From: Chitinophaga sp. GbtcB8 | GTDB lineage: Bacteria > Bacteroidota > Bacteroidia > Chitinophagales > Chitinophagaceae | DNA length: 64,000 nucleotides | Direction of reading: 5' to 3' | Assembly (NCBI RefSeq): GCF_019091455.1 | Contig: NZ_JAGXJN010000037.1 | Span: 1 to 64,000 of the forward strand | Shown here: positions 16,020-24,936 of the stretch, piece after piece | How positions within the stretch are numbered: position 1 is the first letter of the stretch | Layout: each line of letters opens with the position of its first letter | Made by a program: the position numbers and the translations under genes | Notes under the pieces: generated by a model | Databases searched by the model: none | Told to the model about the DNA's origin: nothing | The model's input: only the letters and a program-made list of their open reading frames with translations

Positions 16020-18314
16020 ATGAAATTCCACCTCCCCCTCGCGCTCCTGTTACTCACAGGCATGGCACACGCTCAAACCATTACTACCAGCGGCCAGCCC
16101 GCACAGCTCAACATTCGCTCCGCGGGCGCGCATAGCATTCGAATTACCTTAAAACCAATCAGCTATAAAGAAGCAGCGCCCTATACACCGGCACTGGCTA
16201 TACGAAAAGAGGCGGCGCCGGAGATCAGCATCAAAGAGCTGCACGGCCCTTTGAAAAAGCGCGTGGGCAATATGCAGGTAAACATCCGCCCCAAACCACT
16301 TACCGTCACCATTGCCAATAACAAAGGTGAAAAGGTACAGGAGCTAAGCTTCCAGGAAAATGGCAATATCACCTTTCCTTTAGATGATCATCCCATATTA
16401 GGCCTGGGCGAGGGAGGTCCCAAACCCGCTACCGGGGCCAACTGGCGGCAGCTGCCGGTAGAATTTGACCGCCGCGGGCGCCTGCACCACATGCTGCCCC
16501 GCTGGCAGGGCGATGCCTATGGCTCCCGCAACCCCGTACCCTTACTGGTGGGCACTAGCGGCTGGGCATTATTTGTGGCCAGCCCCTGGGTGCAGGTAGA
16601 TCTGCAGAATAAAGAGCAGGGCAGCTTTATTCCCACGCCACCCGCTGGCCAGGATGGCCCGCAAACGCAAACAAACCAGCACCTGAACCAGGGCAAAGGC
16701 CTGCCGCCAGCCAGCAGTTTTGTACCAGGCCTGCTGGATGTATTTGTGTTTGATGCGCACGATCCCCTGCAATTTATGCAGGATGTATCCACCCTCACCG
16801 GCCCTGCAGTTATGCCGCCTAAATGGGCATTGGGTTACATGCAGTCCCACCGTACACTGGAAGATGATGCGCAAATGACCGGCATTGTAGATACCTTCCG
16901 CGCAAAACAGATCCCCCTGGATGCCGTTATTTACCTGGGTACCGGTTTTGCCCCCCGCGGCTGGAACACACCGCAACCTTCCTTTGATTTTAACCCGGAA
17001 GTATTTAAACGTACGCCCGCTGCCGTTATAAATGATCTGCATAACAACCATGTAAAAGTGGTGGTGCATATAGTGCCCTGGGACCGTGATAAGCTGCCCT
17101 CCTTACATGGCAGCATTCCACTCCTATCCTATGAAAAGCCGGATGCCGGGCATATTAATACCTACTGGCAGCAGCACCTGGGCTTAATGAACGCCGGCAT
17201 AGATGCCTTCTGGCCGGATGAAGGCGACTGGTTTAACCTCTTTGAACGTATAAAACGGCACCAGCTTTATTACCAGGGGCCGCTCTCCACCCGGCCAAAC
17301 GTACGCCCCTGGAGCCTGCACCGCAACGGCTTTTTAGGCATTGCGCAATGGGGTGGCTGGGTATGGTCCGGTGATACGGAATCGTCCTGGAAAACACTGG
17401 AAACACAAATTGCAGTAGGGATTAATTACTCATTAAGCCTCTCGCCTTTCTGGGGTTCAGATATTGGCGGTTTTTATCCTAATGAAGAGCTAACCGGTGA
17501 ATTGTACGCACGCTGGTTCCAGTTTGGCGTCTTCTGCGCCTCCTTCCGCTCACACGGAAAAACCTGGTGGACGCGGCTCCCCTGGGGCTGGGGCCTGCAC
17601 GAAATGGGGCCGCTTGAAGCAAAGAACAACCCGCTGCCATCAGAGCTGAACAACCCTGCCATTGAGCCGGTGGTGAAAAAATATGATGAGCTGCGTTACC
17701 AGCTGTTATCCTACAACTATACACTGGCCTGGCAGGCGCGTGTTACCGGCCTGCCGCTGATGCGCGCCCTATGGCTGCATTACCCGGACGATGAACAGGC
17801 GGCTGCTTTGGGTAACCAATACCTCTGGGGCCGCGATCTGCTGGTGGCGCCGGTATTTCAAAAGGGCGCTGCCACACGGGAAGTATACTTACCCGCAGGT
17901 ACCTGGTATGACTGGTGGACCAACACCCCGGCTACCGGCCATCAAACCATTACCCGTAAGGTGGATCTTTCTATTATGCCTATTTATGTACGCGCAGGCG
18001 CTATTATCCCTGTTGATCCCATCCGCCAGTACACCGGGCAGCTAACAGATACGCCGCTAACGATCCGCATTTACCGCGGCGCTAACGGCGATTACACCCT
18101 GTATGAAGATGACGGCATTAGCCAGGCCTACCTGAAGGGCACTGCTACCCTCACCCATTTCAGCTGGAACAATGCTGCAAAAAAGCTTAGCATAAACACC
18201 CTCCGCAGCTCCACTAATCAACCTGCTAAACGTATGTTCAACATAGTGTTACTGCCGGAGGGTGACTCATTGCAGGTAAAGTATACAGGCGTGCCTGTTA
18301 GCTTCACCTTCTAG
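16020..18314 (+). CDS. GH31 family glycoside hydrolase
   Basis: A signal peptide (MKFHLPLALLLLTGMAHAQ) precedes a 740-residue GH31 enzyme. The N-terminal beta-sandwich (20-260) is followed by the catalytic barrel with MPPKWALGYMQSHRTL, DAVIYLGTGFAPRGWN and the nucleophile motif GIDAFWPDEGD (Asp400). The acid/base is likely Asp452 in WVWSGDTESSW. SPFWGSDIGGFY and WLHYPDDEQA further support the family, and a C-terminal beta domain ends the protein. GH31 enzymes are retaining alpha-glucosidases, alpha-xylosidases or related activities; the exact sugar cannot be assigned. It is exported and monocistronic, with convergent and divergent neighbours. Confidence 0.92.
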   Translation: MKFHLPLALLLLTGMAHAQTITTSGQPAQLNIRSAGAHSIRITLKPISYKEAAPYTPALAIRKEAAPEISIKELHGPLKKRVGNMQVNIRPKPLTVTIANNKGEKVQELSFQENGNITFPLDDHPILGLGEGGPKPATGANWRQLPVEFDRRGRLHHMLPRWQGDAYGSRNPVPLLVGTSGWALFVASPWVQVDLQNKEQGSFIPTPPAGQDGPQTQTNQHLNQGKGLPPASSFVPGLLDVFVFDAHDPLQFMQDVSTLTGPAVMPPKWALGYMQSHRTLEDDAQMTGIVDTFRAKQIPLDAVIYLGTGFAPRGWNTPQPSFDFNPEVFKRTPAAVINDLHNNHVKVVVHIVPWDRDKLPSLHGSIPLLSYEKPDAGHINTYWQQHLGLMNAGIDAFWPDEGDWFNLFERIKRHQLYYQGPLSTRPNVRPWSLHRNGFLGIAQWGGWVWSGDTESSWKTLETQIAVGINYSLSLSPFWGSDIGGFYPNEELTGELYARWFQFGVFCASFRSHGKTWWTRLPWGWGLHEMGPLEAKNNPLPSELNNPAIEPVVKKYDELRYQLLSYNYTLAWQARVTGLPLMRALWLHYPDDEQAAALGNQYLWGRDLLVAPVFQKGAATREVYLPAGTWYDWWTNTPATGHQTITRKVDLSIMPIYVRAGAIIPVDPIRQYTGQLTDTPLTIRIYRGANGDYTLYEDDGISQAYLKGTATLTHFSWNNAAKKLSINTLRSSTNQPAKRMFNIVLLPEGDSLQVKYTGVPVSFTF

Positions 18315-18320
18315 CCGGGG

Positions 18321-18569
18321 TTATGGATGCGGCGCTTCCTCATACGTACAATGGGTACGGTAGGCAGGATAATGCCCTGCGCGGGCATGGCCAAAGCGGA
18401 AGAAGAGTATGTTGCTGGATATAAATAATACAATAGCCAGTATAACGGCAATTTTTGTAAACACCCTTAACCGCGGATGTTTTGAAAAAGATCCAAACAC
18501 ATGCCCTATAATAAATACCATGCAGGCCACAAACAACACCCGCAGTAAAATGATCAATCCAAAAAACAT
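18321..18569 (-). CDS. Small membrane protein of unknown function
   Basis: An 82-residue frame starts at the ATG at 18569 (MFFGLIILLRVLFVACMVFIIG) and has two membrane helices separated by a short basic loop (SFSKHPRLRVFTK). The longer upstream extension would run into the promoter of the divergent DNA glycosylase gene and looks non-coding. I do not recognise the family. It lies tail to tail with the GH31 gene, six bases apart. Confidence 0.55.
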   Translation of the reverse strand: MFFGLIILLRVLFVACMVFIIGHVFGSFSKHPRLRVFTKIAVILAIVLFISSNILFFRFGHARAGHYPAYRTHCTYEEAPHP

Positions 18570-18701
18570 GGCTGTAAGTTTTAAGTAATTAAATAATATT
18601 GCTGTAACAAAGCTAACCCGCTGCCAGCCATGCATTTGCGCATAAGAGATCAAAGCGTAAAATGTGTCTACCAAAAAGGGAATTACTTACATTTGAGCTC
18701 T

Positions 18702-19313
18702 ATGAAGAAACTGGGATATGATTTTTATAACCGGGAGGATGTGCTTACCATTGCACAGGAGCTGCTGGGTAAAGTACTGGTTACTAAGTTCAATGGCGCT
18801 ATTACCAGCGGCCGCATTGTAGAAACAGAAGCCTACCAGGGTGTTACAGACCGGGCCTCCCACGCGTACGGCGGGCGGCGCACTAACAGAACGGAGATCA
18901 TGTTCGGTAAAGCAGGCACTGCATACGTGTACCTGTGTTATGGCATTCACCACCTGTTTAATGTAGTTACCAATAAAGAAAATACACCGCACGCTATATT
19001 GATCAGGGCCATTGCACCGCTGAATGGCATACCGCATATGCTGGCGCGCACCGGCCGTACCAAGGCGGATTATACGCTGGGTAAAGGTCCCGGCAATGTA
19101 TCAAAAGCATTAGGCATTAATACCCAGCATACCGGCACCAGCCTCACGGGCAAAGAGTTATACATAGCGGATGATGATTTTATTGTATCACCATCCGCTA
19201 TAGGTATCACTAAACGAATTGGAGTGGATTATGCCGGCGAAGATGCGCTGCTGCCTTACCGTTTTATACTAAAAGACAGCCCTTATGTAAGCGGCCGTAA
19301 GGTCAGGAGTTAA
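18702..19313 (+). CDS. 3-methyladenine DNA glycosylase (AAG/MPG type)
   Basis: The 203-residue protein has all landmarks of the alkyladenine glycosylase family: LGKVLV near the start, GRIVETEAYQGVTDRASHAYGGRRTNRTEIMFGKAGTAYVYLCYGIHHLFNVVT, where Glu, His and Tyr form the base-flipping pocket, and TLGKGPGNVSKALGI. It excises alkylated or deaminated purines. The ATG at 18702 fits the family start; an in-frame ATG at 18630 would add an unrelated tail. A TACATTTG (18688-18695) resembles a -7 box only six bases before the ATG, so the message may be nearly leaderless. Its stop overlaps the end of the convergent gene by 11 bases. Confidence 0.93.
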   Translation: MKKLGYDFYNREDVLTIAQELLGKVLVTKFNGAITSGRIVETEAYQGVTDRASHAYGGRRTNRTEIMFGKAGTAYVYLCYGIHHLFNVVTNKENTPHAILIRAIAPLNGIPHMLARTGRTKADYTLGKGPGNVSKALGINTQHTGTSLTGKELYIADDDFIVSPSAIGITKRIGVDYAGEDALLPYRFILKDSPYVSGRKVRS

Positions 19314-19803
19314 GTACGCCTTTCAGCTTTTCATTTTTATTACGCAGGTCTATTCCCCCTTCCAGCAAGGATTTCAGGTTCACCAGGTAAAACAGCCAGC
19401 CGCCCTGGCAGCCAATATGAAAATCTACTTTACCTTTTTCATCTGTAGGAATATGATCCTGCACTAATTCTATCAGCGTTTCGCCTTCTACATTCTTTAA
19501 GCTGACAGTAACGGTACCGGCTATACCAAAAGTGAATTGAAAGTGGTCCTTCCCATTGGCGGCCAGCACTTTACCGGTTTCAGTAGTATCATCGCTATAG
19601 CCAAACCAGCGCCAGGTATAGGTATCGCCGGTGGTAATGGCCTGCTGTTTATCTTTGGCAATACCTCCCTCGCCAACAAAATCAGCCTGCCGCAGAAACC
19701 AGCTTTCCAGCCCTGCTGACGTAGTCCAGGCATTATAGATGTCTTGCGGATTAGCTTTGATGGGTAGCTTTAACGAGAATTTACTCCAGTCATGTGGTTG
19801 CAT
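19303..19803 (-). CDS. SRPBCC / AHSA1-like domain protein
   Basis: The 166-residue protein has the START-like helix-grip fold: LKLPIKANPQDIYNAWTTSAGLESWFL, the strand pair DTYTWRWFGY and HFQFTFGIAGTVTVSL, and a C-terminal helix (LVNLKSLLEGGIDLRN). It is a cytoplasmic cavity protein with unknown ligand, distinct from the SRPBCC protein at 657-1124. It is not in an operon and its end overlaps the DNA glycosylase gene by 11 bases. Confidence 0.85.
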   Translation of the reverse strand: MQPHDWSKFSLKLPIKANPQDIYNAWTTSAGLESWFLRQADFVGEGGIAKDKQQAITTGDTYTWRWFGYSDDTTETGKVLAANGKDHFQFTFGIAGTVTVSLKNVEGETLIELVQDHIPTDEKGKVDFHIGCQGGWLFYLVNLKSLLEGGIDLRNKNEKLKGVLNS

Positions 19804-19960
19804 ACGTTCGCAGTTTATAGGTTAATGAATTGATACAGCTATGGTACTTGTCCCTGCTGAAGATCAGCGGTTATGGTTCCGTGTTACAGTATGTGAAAAT
19901 TACACCTAAAATTTAATTTCATGCTAAAAAATACCGGCTTGATTAAAATAAGCGTGGCTT

Positions 19961-20135
19961 AATCCCGTCATTGCGAGGAGCAAAGTAAAGCCAGGGCGCG
20001 TGGCGCGATGAAGCAACCTCCAGCCATCCGGAAGGTAACCTCCAACCGTTCTTGAAGCAATCTTCAGAATGGCTGGAGATTGCTTCGTCGCCCTTCCCAC
20101 TATAGCCCTCCGGCTCCTCGCAATGACGCGCGATT
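19961..20135. repeat. MITE-like palindromic element with nested inverted repeats
   Basis: The outer ends are CGTCATTGCGAGGAG (19966-19980) and its inverted copy CTCCTCGCAATGACG (20114-20128). Inside is a second inverted pair: GAAGCAACCTCCAGCCATCC (20010-20029) and GAATGGCTGGAGATTGCTTC (20067-20086). No protein is encoded. The right end overlaps the original stop codon of the TonB-receptor remnant. Shorter relatives lie at 6731 and 14608, so the family is present at least three times here. Confidence 0.85.
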
Positions 20136-20788
20136 ACAGCCCGTACTGCACAGTGACGTATAACTGCCGCCAATAGAGATCCCTCCTAAAAAGGAATAGT
20201 AATAATGGTTCAGTAAGTTGCTGGCACCCAGCTTTATCTTTGAATTTATTTTATTGAACGTATAACTCACCGCGCATCTAAAGTATTATACGACGGTGTT
20301 TGCCCGTTCACCAGGAACGATTGCCATAAGAAGCTGCTCTGCCATTTCCAGCTAACGCCAGCGCCTATATGTTTTATAATCTCTTCTTTGGATATCATAG
20401 CGTTAACTGTCCATTCAGGTGTGTTAAAACCATCTTCCAACCCGTCTTCATTGGCCGACTTGCGCAGCTTTGCATACGAAGTATTTGCATGCAGCCGGTA
20501 TCCGCGCATGGTATAGGTTACACCTAAGCTGGCGCCGTAATTATATACTTTAGTTTGTGAATTGGTCCACATACGGTATTGATTCTGTTGCGCTTTGTTG
20601 TTCAGCGCAAACGGTATAGAATCTGTATTTTGTGTTTTAGGCACATTCATATTGGCCTGTGCAATAAAGGAACGGTAGTTGTTAAAGTACAGATCGGCAT
20701 CTACAAACAAATGCCCTTTGAGGAACAGGCCTTTATAACCGCCTTCAACAGACCGTACATGTTCTGGTTTAATATAGGTAACAGGGCG
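20134..20788 (-). pseudogene. TonB-dependent receptor, C-terminal remnant with frameshifts
   Basis: The frame reads VTYIKPEHVRSVEGGYKGLFLKGHLFVDADLYFNNYRSF, then barrel strands to PSYNTLDAR and a TGA near 20267. One base out of frame the family sequence resumes (VSYTFNKINSKIKLGASNLLNHYYYSF). After a second shift it ends LYVTVQYGL with TAA at 20134-20136. These are the last strands of a TonB receptor; the plug and most of the barrel are missing. Stop codons lie in frame just upstream of 20788. It is a dead remnant cut off at the ModE-like gene and bordered by the MITE-like element. Confidence 0.85.
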
Positions 20789-20799
20789 TTACTACAGGA

Positions 20800-21165
20800 T
20801 TATTTTAAATGACTGCTCTCCTGTTCAAGGAACTGGCGGAACCGTTCCCTTAGCTGGCGGTGGTAAGCTATCATCTGCCGGGCTTCTTCCGAAATAGAAG
20901 AGCCTCCGCCCTTTTCGCCGCCTGTGCTGGTTACTACAAACGGGCGTGCGCCCATGCTGTTCAGGTTATTGATAAGGTCCCAGGCTTTTTTGTAAGACAT
21001 GCCCATGGCTTTAGCCGCCTGTTTAATAGAACCTGTTTCGGCAATACGTTCCAGCAGCTCCACCGGGCCGGGGCCAAAAAAACGTTTGCCCCCGAACTCC
21101 AGCCAAAGACTGCCATTCACATTAAAAGTGCCCTCTTTTAAAAGGTTGCGGATCGGTTGTTCCAT
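20800..21165 (-). CDS. ModE-type winged-helix regulator lacking molybdate domain
   Basis: The 121-residue protein corresponds to the DNA-binding half of ModE: GSLWLEFGGKRFFGPGPVELLERIAETGSIKQAAKAMGMSYKKAWDLINNLN, then a wing with GGEKGGGSSISEEA and a long C-terminal helix. The molybdate-binding TOBE domains of full ModE (about 260 residues) are absent, as in many short homologs. It lies downstream of a molybdoenzyme gene set on the same strand, which suggests control of molybdenum enzymes or cofactor supply. Whether it senses molybdate itself is unclear. Confidence 0.85.
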   Translation of the reverse strand: MEQPIRNLLKEGTFNVNGSLWLEFGGKRFFGPGPVELLERIAETGSIKQAAKAMGMSYKKAWDLINNLNSMGARPFVVTSTGGEKGGGSSISEEARQMIAYHRQLRERFRQFLEQESSHLK

Positions 21166-21299
21166 GTGCTTACGTAAACGGGTACACGATTAATTATATA
21201 AAAGGCAGCTACCGTTTATACAGCGTCCGTTTGTTGTAACAAATATAAAACACCGGAAGCATATTAAATGGTAACTGCCTTTTCCTTTTTAAAGATCAG

Positions 21300-21917
21300 C
21301 TATTTATCCGGCAGGAAAGCGCCTTTGTCGATCCACATTTTAAACTGCCGTGCAAACTCTTTATGGCTCAGGGGCGGCAGGGTACGGCCATCACCAGGGT
21401 TCCAGCCGCCTAATACCAGTGAATCGGATGTTACATGCGCTATCAGCTGTGCTTTGGTCTTGTGCCCGTTCTGGCTTGGGTCCAGCAGCTGGGCTGCCAG
21501 CTCGCGCGGTGATTTACCCTGGAATACCATTTTCATATCTGCCGGCGGTAAATGCCAGTTAGGATTACCTGGCGGCATATGCAGGCCCGGCGTGTTCTTT
21601 GGCTGATGGCAGTTGGAGCATTTGAGTGCGTACAGGCCCTTACCATCATGCCCGCGCTGCACATTCATAGTATGTGCATGGCTGTCATCGCCCTGCAGGG
21701 GCGCCTCCCCGGAGGGATGACAGTTCATACAACGCGGGTGCATCAGTACGCTGTAAGCAGCCAGGAAGGCTTTTTTAGAGCCGGTGCTGTCCCTGGCTGT
21801 TCCATCTGTATCTGTGTGGCGCGTGGTACGGGCAGCATCCGTATTAAAGGATAAAGCCATTACCGATACCGTGGTTACTGTTAATAATGAATATATGAGC
21901 TGTTTTGTTGTTGCCAT
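21300..21917 (-). CDS. Diheme cytochrome c of the molybdoenzyme set
   Basis: The 205-residue exported protein has an N-terminal signal/anchor helix and two heme c motifs, CMNCH (in HPRCMNCHPSGEAP) and CSNCH (in ALKCSNCHQPKNTPG). A MPPGNPNWHLPP segment supplies possible axial ligands. It follows the large molybdopterin subunit by six bases, so it probably takes electrons from that enzyme in the periplasm and passes them to the respiratory chain. Similar proteins in Bacteroidota are annotated as isoquinoline 1-oxidoreductase-associated subunits. Confidence 0.85.
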   Translation of the reverse strand: MATTKQLIYSLLTVTTVSVMALSFNTDAARTTRHTDTDGTARDSTGSKKAFLAAYSVLMHPRCMNCHPSGEAPLQGDDSHAHTMNVQRGHDGKGLYALKCSNCHQPKNTPGLHMPPGNPNWHLPPADMKMVFQGKSPRELAAQLLDPSQNGHKTKAQLIAHVTSDSLVLGGWNPGDGRTLPPLSHKEFARQFKMWIDKGAFLPDK

Positions 21918-21923
21918 AGTTTA

Positions 21924-24110
21924 CTACGCTTTGAGGTTGATGTTGCAGAAAGGCAGGTCCCGCATGCGTTTGCCGGTAGCGGCAAAAACTGCGTTGGCAA
22001 TAGCCGGTGCTACAGGCGGTACGCCGGGCTCCCCTGCCCCACCCATTTTTTCAGTACTGTTCACGATGTGTACTTCTATTTCCAGCGGCGTTTCATGCAT
22101 GCGTGCAATGTGGTAATCATGAAAATTACTTTGCTGCACCTTGCCTTTATCCAGGGTAATTGCGCCGTACATAGCTGTGGAAATGCCAAAGTTGATGCCG
22201 CTTTCCATTTGCGCAACCACGCCATCCGGATTCACAGCCAGGCCGCAATCAATGGCGCATACAAAACGGTGCACCTTAATAACACCTTGTTCATCAACAG
22301 AAACTTCTGCTACATCTGCCACGTAGCTCTTAAAAGATTCATGCACGGCCACACCCCTGAAACGGCCCGGGGGCAAAGGTTTGCCCCAGCCTGCTTTTTC
22401 AGCGGCCAGGTTCAGCGCCGCCAGGTGGCGGGGATGGTCTTTCAGCAACGCACGCCGGTACTCCACCGGGTCTTTGCCTGCTGCATGCGCCAGCTCATCT
22501 ATCATACCTTCCATAGCAGTAGCCGTATGCGTATGACCCACGGAACGGTACCACAACACCGGCAGCTCCAGCTTGGGTGAATGCAGCCCTATATAATGGT
22601 CCGGGATGGAGCTCAGGTAAGGCGAATCACTTACCCCTTCTACAGAAGCTTCGTCAATATTATTTTTCATACTGGCGGCAAAAGGGGTGCCGGCCATAAT
22701 AGACTGTCCTGCCAGCACATGCTCCCAGGCTATGGGATTACCCTGCGCATCAATACCTGCGCGGATCTTATGCACAAATGAAGGACGGTAAAAACCGCCG
22801 TGAATATCATCCTCCCGCGTCCATACCATTTTAATGAAGTCGCCGCTGGCTTTGGCTATATGTACCGCTTCCGATACAAAGTCGGATTGAAAGTTGGCCC
22901 TGCGGCCAAAACCACCACCCAGGAAAACGGTGTGCACATTTACCTGCTCCGGCTTAAAGCCCAGTATTTTGGCTGCAACGGTCTGGTCGTTGCCCGGCAT
23001 TTGAGTGCCGGTCCATATTTCACATTTATTGTCAGCTATTTTTACCGTAACATTCTGCGGCTCCATGGGTGTGTGCGCCAGGTAGGGAAAAGTATATTCC
23101 GCTTCCAGCACTTTGGCTGCTTTGCTTAAGGCACTGGTCACATCACCTTTTTCCGCAGCTTTATCGCCACGGGTGGTTACCAGCTTTTTAAACTCCGCCA
23201 GCTGCGCTACGCTGTCAATATTCACATTGGGTCCATTCTCCCACTCCACTTTTAAAGCGGCGCGGCCTTTTTTGGCAGCCCAGAAATTATCTGCTATCAC
23301 AGCTACGCCAGTGGGAATCTGTACTACTTTTCGTACGCCCGGCACCGTGCGGGCCTTAGCGGCGTCAAATGATTTAACCTTGCTGCCATATACCGGCGGG
23401 TGTGCTACTACGGCGGTAAGCAAGCCGGGGAAGCGCATGTCCATCCCGAATTGGGCGGTACCATTCACCTTTGCGGGTGAATCCAGGCGTTTTACGCCTT
23501 TGCCAATATACTTCCATTCACTGGGGCTGCGCAGGCTTACCGGTTCTGTCAGCGGCGGCAGTGAAGCGGCTATACCGGCCAGCTCCCCGTAGGTGGCACG
23601 TTTGTTACCGGCTATTACCTCGCCATTCTCTGTACGGCAATCTGCCGTGCTTACGCCAAATTTCTGCGCTGCTGCCTGTACCAGTAAGGTACGGGCTGTG
23701 GCGCCGGCCTGCCGGTAACGGTCAAACTCAGACCAGGTGGTACTGGAACCACCGGTGATCTGCAGGCCATACACCGTATGCACATAAGGTTGCCCGGGCG
23801 GGCTATGTAATACTTTTACTTTTTGCCAGTCGGCATCCAGCTCTTCTGCAATGAGCATGGATAAGGTGGTCCAGATCCCCTGGCCCATTTCCACATGCGC
23901 CAATACGATCTGTATGCTACCGTCAGCGCCTATACTAAGATAAGCGTTGGGGGCAAATACGGCTGCTGCTGCATCTTCCGCGGCAGGCATGCCCATAGCC
24001 GCTAAGCGTTTGGCGCCTGGTACCACAAAAGATATAATTAAGCTGCCGCTAAGCATGGCGCCGGTTTTCAGAAAACCCCGGCGGCTGGTGTTTAGTATAG
24101 CTTGTGTCAT
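21924..24110 (-). CDS. iorB: Isoquinoline 1-oxidoreductase-like molybdopterin subunit
   Basis: This 728-residue protein belongs to the xanthine dehydrogenase family, single-chain IorB/aldehyde dehydrogenase type. A twin-arginine signal (TSRRGFLKTGAMLSG) indicates folded export. Cofactor-binding features include GQGIWTTLSMLIAEELDAD, TYGLQITGGSSTTW-like VYGLQITGGSSTTW, GGGFGRRANFQSDFV, and the late GGAGEPGVPPVAPAIANAV with the likely catalytic Glu. It would hydroxylate a heterocycle or oxidise an aldehyde; the substrate is unknown. The four-base overlap ATGA with the upstream iron-sulfur gene shows translational coupling. Confidence 0.92.
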   Translation of the reverse strand: MTQAILNTSRRGFLKTGAMLSGSLIISFVVPGAKRLAAMGMPAAEDAAAAVFAPNAYLSIGADGSIQIVLAHVEMGQGIWTTLSMLIAEELDADWQKVKVLHSPPGQPYVHTVYGLQITGGSSTTWSEFDRYRQAGATARTLLVQAAAQKFGVSTADCRTENGEVIAGNKRATYGELAGIAASLPPLTEPVSLRSPSEWKYIGKGVKRLDSPAKVNGTAQFGMDMRFPGLLTAVVAHPPVYGSKVKSFDAAKARTVPGVRKVVQIPTGVAVIADNFWAAKKGRAALKVEWENGPNVNIDSVAQLAEFKKLVTTRGDKAAEKGDVTSALSKAAKVLEAEYTFPYLAHTPMEPQNVTVKIADNKCEIWTGTQMPGNDQTVAAKILGFKPEQVNVHTVFLGGGFGRRANFQSDFVSEAVHIAKASGDFIKMVWTREDDIHGGFYRPSFVHKIRAGIDAQGNPIAWEHVLAGQSIMAGTPFAASMKNNIDEASVEGVSDSPYLSSIPDHYIGLHSPKLELPVLWYRSVGHTHTATAMEGMIDELAHAAGKDPVEYRRALLKDHPRHLAALNLAAEKAGWGKPLPPGRFRGVAVHESFKSYVADVAEVSVDEQGVIKVHRFVCAIDCGLAVNPDGVVAQMESGINFGISTAMYGAITLDKGKVQQSNFHDYHIARMHETPLEIEVHIVNSTEKMGGAGEPGVPPVAPAIANAVFAATGKRMRDLPFCNINLKA

Positions 24111-24577
24111 TTGTTACCTCCCTCCTTTTGTAATTCTGCTGCGCGGTGAATGGCTTTGCGGATACGCGGATAAGTGCCGCAACGGCAAATGTTGCCGCTC
24201 ATAGCATTATCAATATCCGTATCTGTGGGTTGGGGATTTTCCCGCAGCAGCACTGCTGCAGCCATGATCTGTCCTGACTGGCAGTAACCGCATTGCGGTA
24301 CATCTTCCTCGATCCATGCGCGTTGCAGGGGATGATCACTGTTGGGCGAAAGGCCCTCAATGGTTACTACTTCCTGGCCGGCAGCTCTTGACAGCAGCGT
24401 TACACAGGAGCGTACCGCTTCCCCGTTAAGGTGCACGGTACAGGCGCCGCACTGCGCCATGCCGCAGCCAAATTTGGTTCCGGTAAGCCCTACTATGTCG
24501 CGTAAAGCCCATAGCAATGGCATATCCGGACTGGCATCAATAGAGTGCTCCTGATGGTTAATGGTTAATTTAATCAT
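24107..24577 (-). CDS. iorA: 2Fe-2S subunit of IorAB-type dehydrogenase
   Basis: The 156-residue protein has both iron-sulfur sites of the family: the plant ferredoxin-like site GCGMAQCGACTVHLNGEAVRSC (Cys38, 43, 46, 58), and the helical site with QCGYCQSGQIM and NICRCGTYPRIRKAI. It transfers electrons between the molybdopterin subunit and the cytochrome c. It is the first gene of the set and overlaps iorB by four bases. It has no signal peptide, so it is presumably exported as a passenger with the Tat-targeted large subunit. Confidence 0.93.
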   Translation of the reverse strand: MIKLTINHQEHSIDASPDMPLLWALRDIVGLTGTKFGCGMAQCGACTVHLNGEAVRSCVTLLSRAAGQEVVTIEGLSPNSDHPLQRAWIEEDVPQCGYCQSGQIMAAAVLLRENPQPTDTDIDNAMSGNICRCGTYPRIRKAIHRAAELQKEGGNK

Positions 24578-24936
24578 AAGTACAGACTTTGCTTTCCTTA
24601 AAAGATTTGACCTGAAATGTGTGCTTACTTATCATGAACACACATAGGTTAAAGATAGTTCAGTAATTAGATCAGCAATTATAAGATTCAAACAAAAAAT
24701 TGCAAATTTCAAAGAATACATTCCCCGGTAACCTTTGACAGGCAATTATTTGCCCCTTATCGTTATATCCACAAAGAAACAACGCTTATAATATTCAACT
24801 TAACTGATCAGGTTTTTCATTACCTTTAATAGCATCACCTCATTAACCCCATACATTTACAACCACCTGCTACCGGATACTTCCCTGCTATAAGATTCAT
24901 TACCCCTCATTTTCCATTTATTTTAAACCCCTTTTT
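24578..24936. other. Divergent intergenic region, no gene seen
   Basis: AT-rich spacer between divergent iorA and the lipoprotein gene at 24937. It must hold both promoters. I found no convincing -33/-7 pair, palindrome or small gene. Confidence 0.5.

Noticed and set aside
18630..18701. Extended start of the DNA glycosylase
   Set aside because: The extra 24 residues do not match the family and would overlap a promoter-like TACATTTG box.
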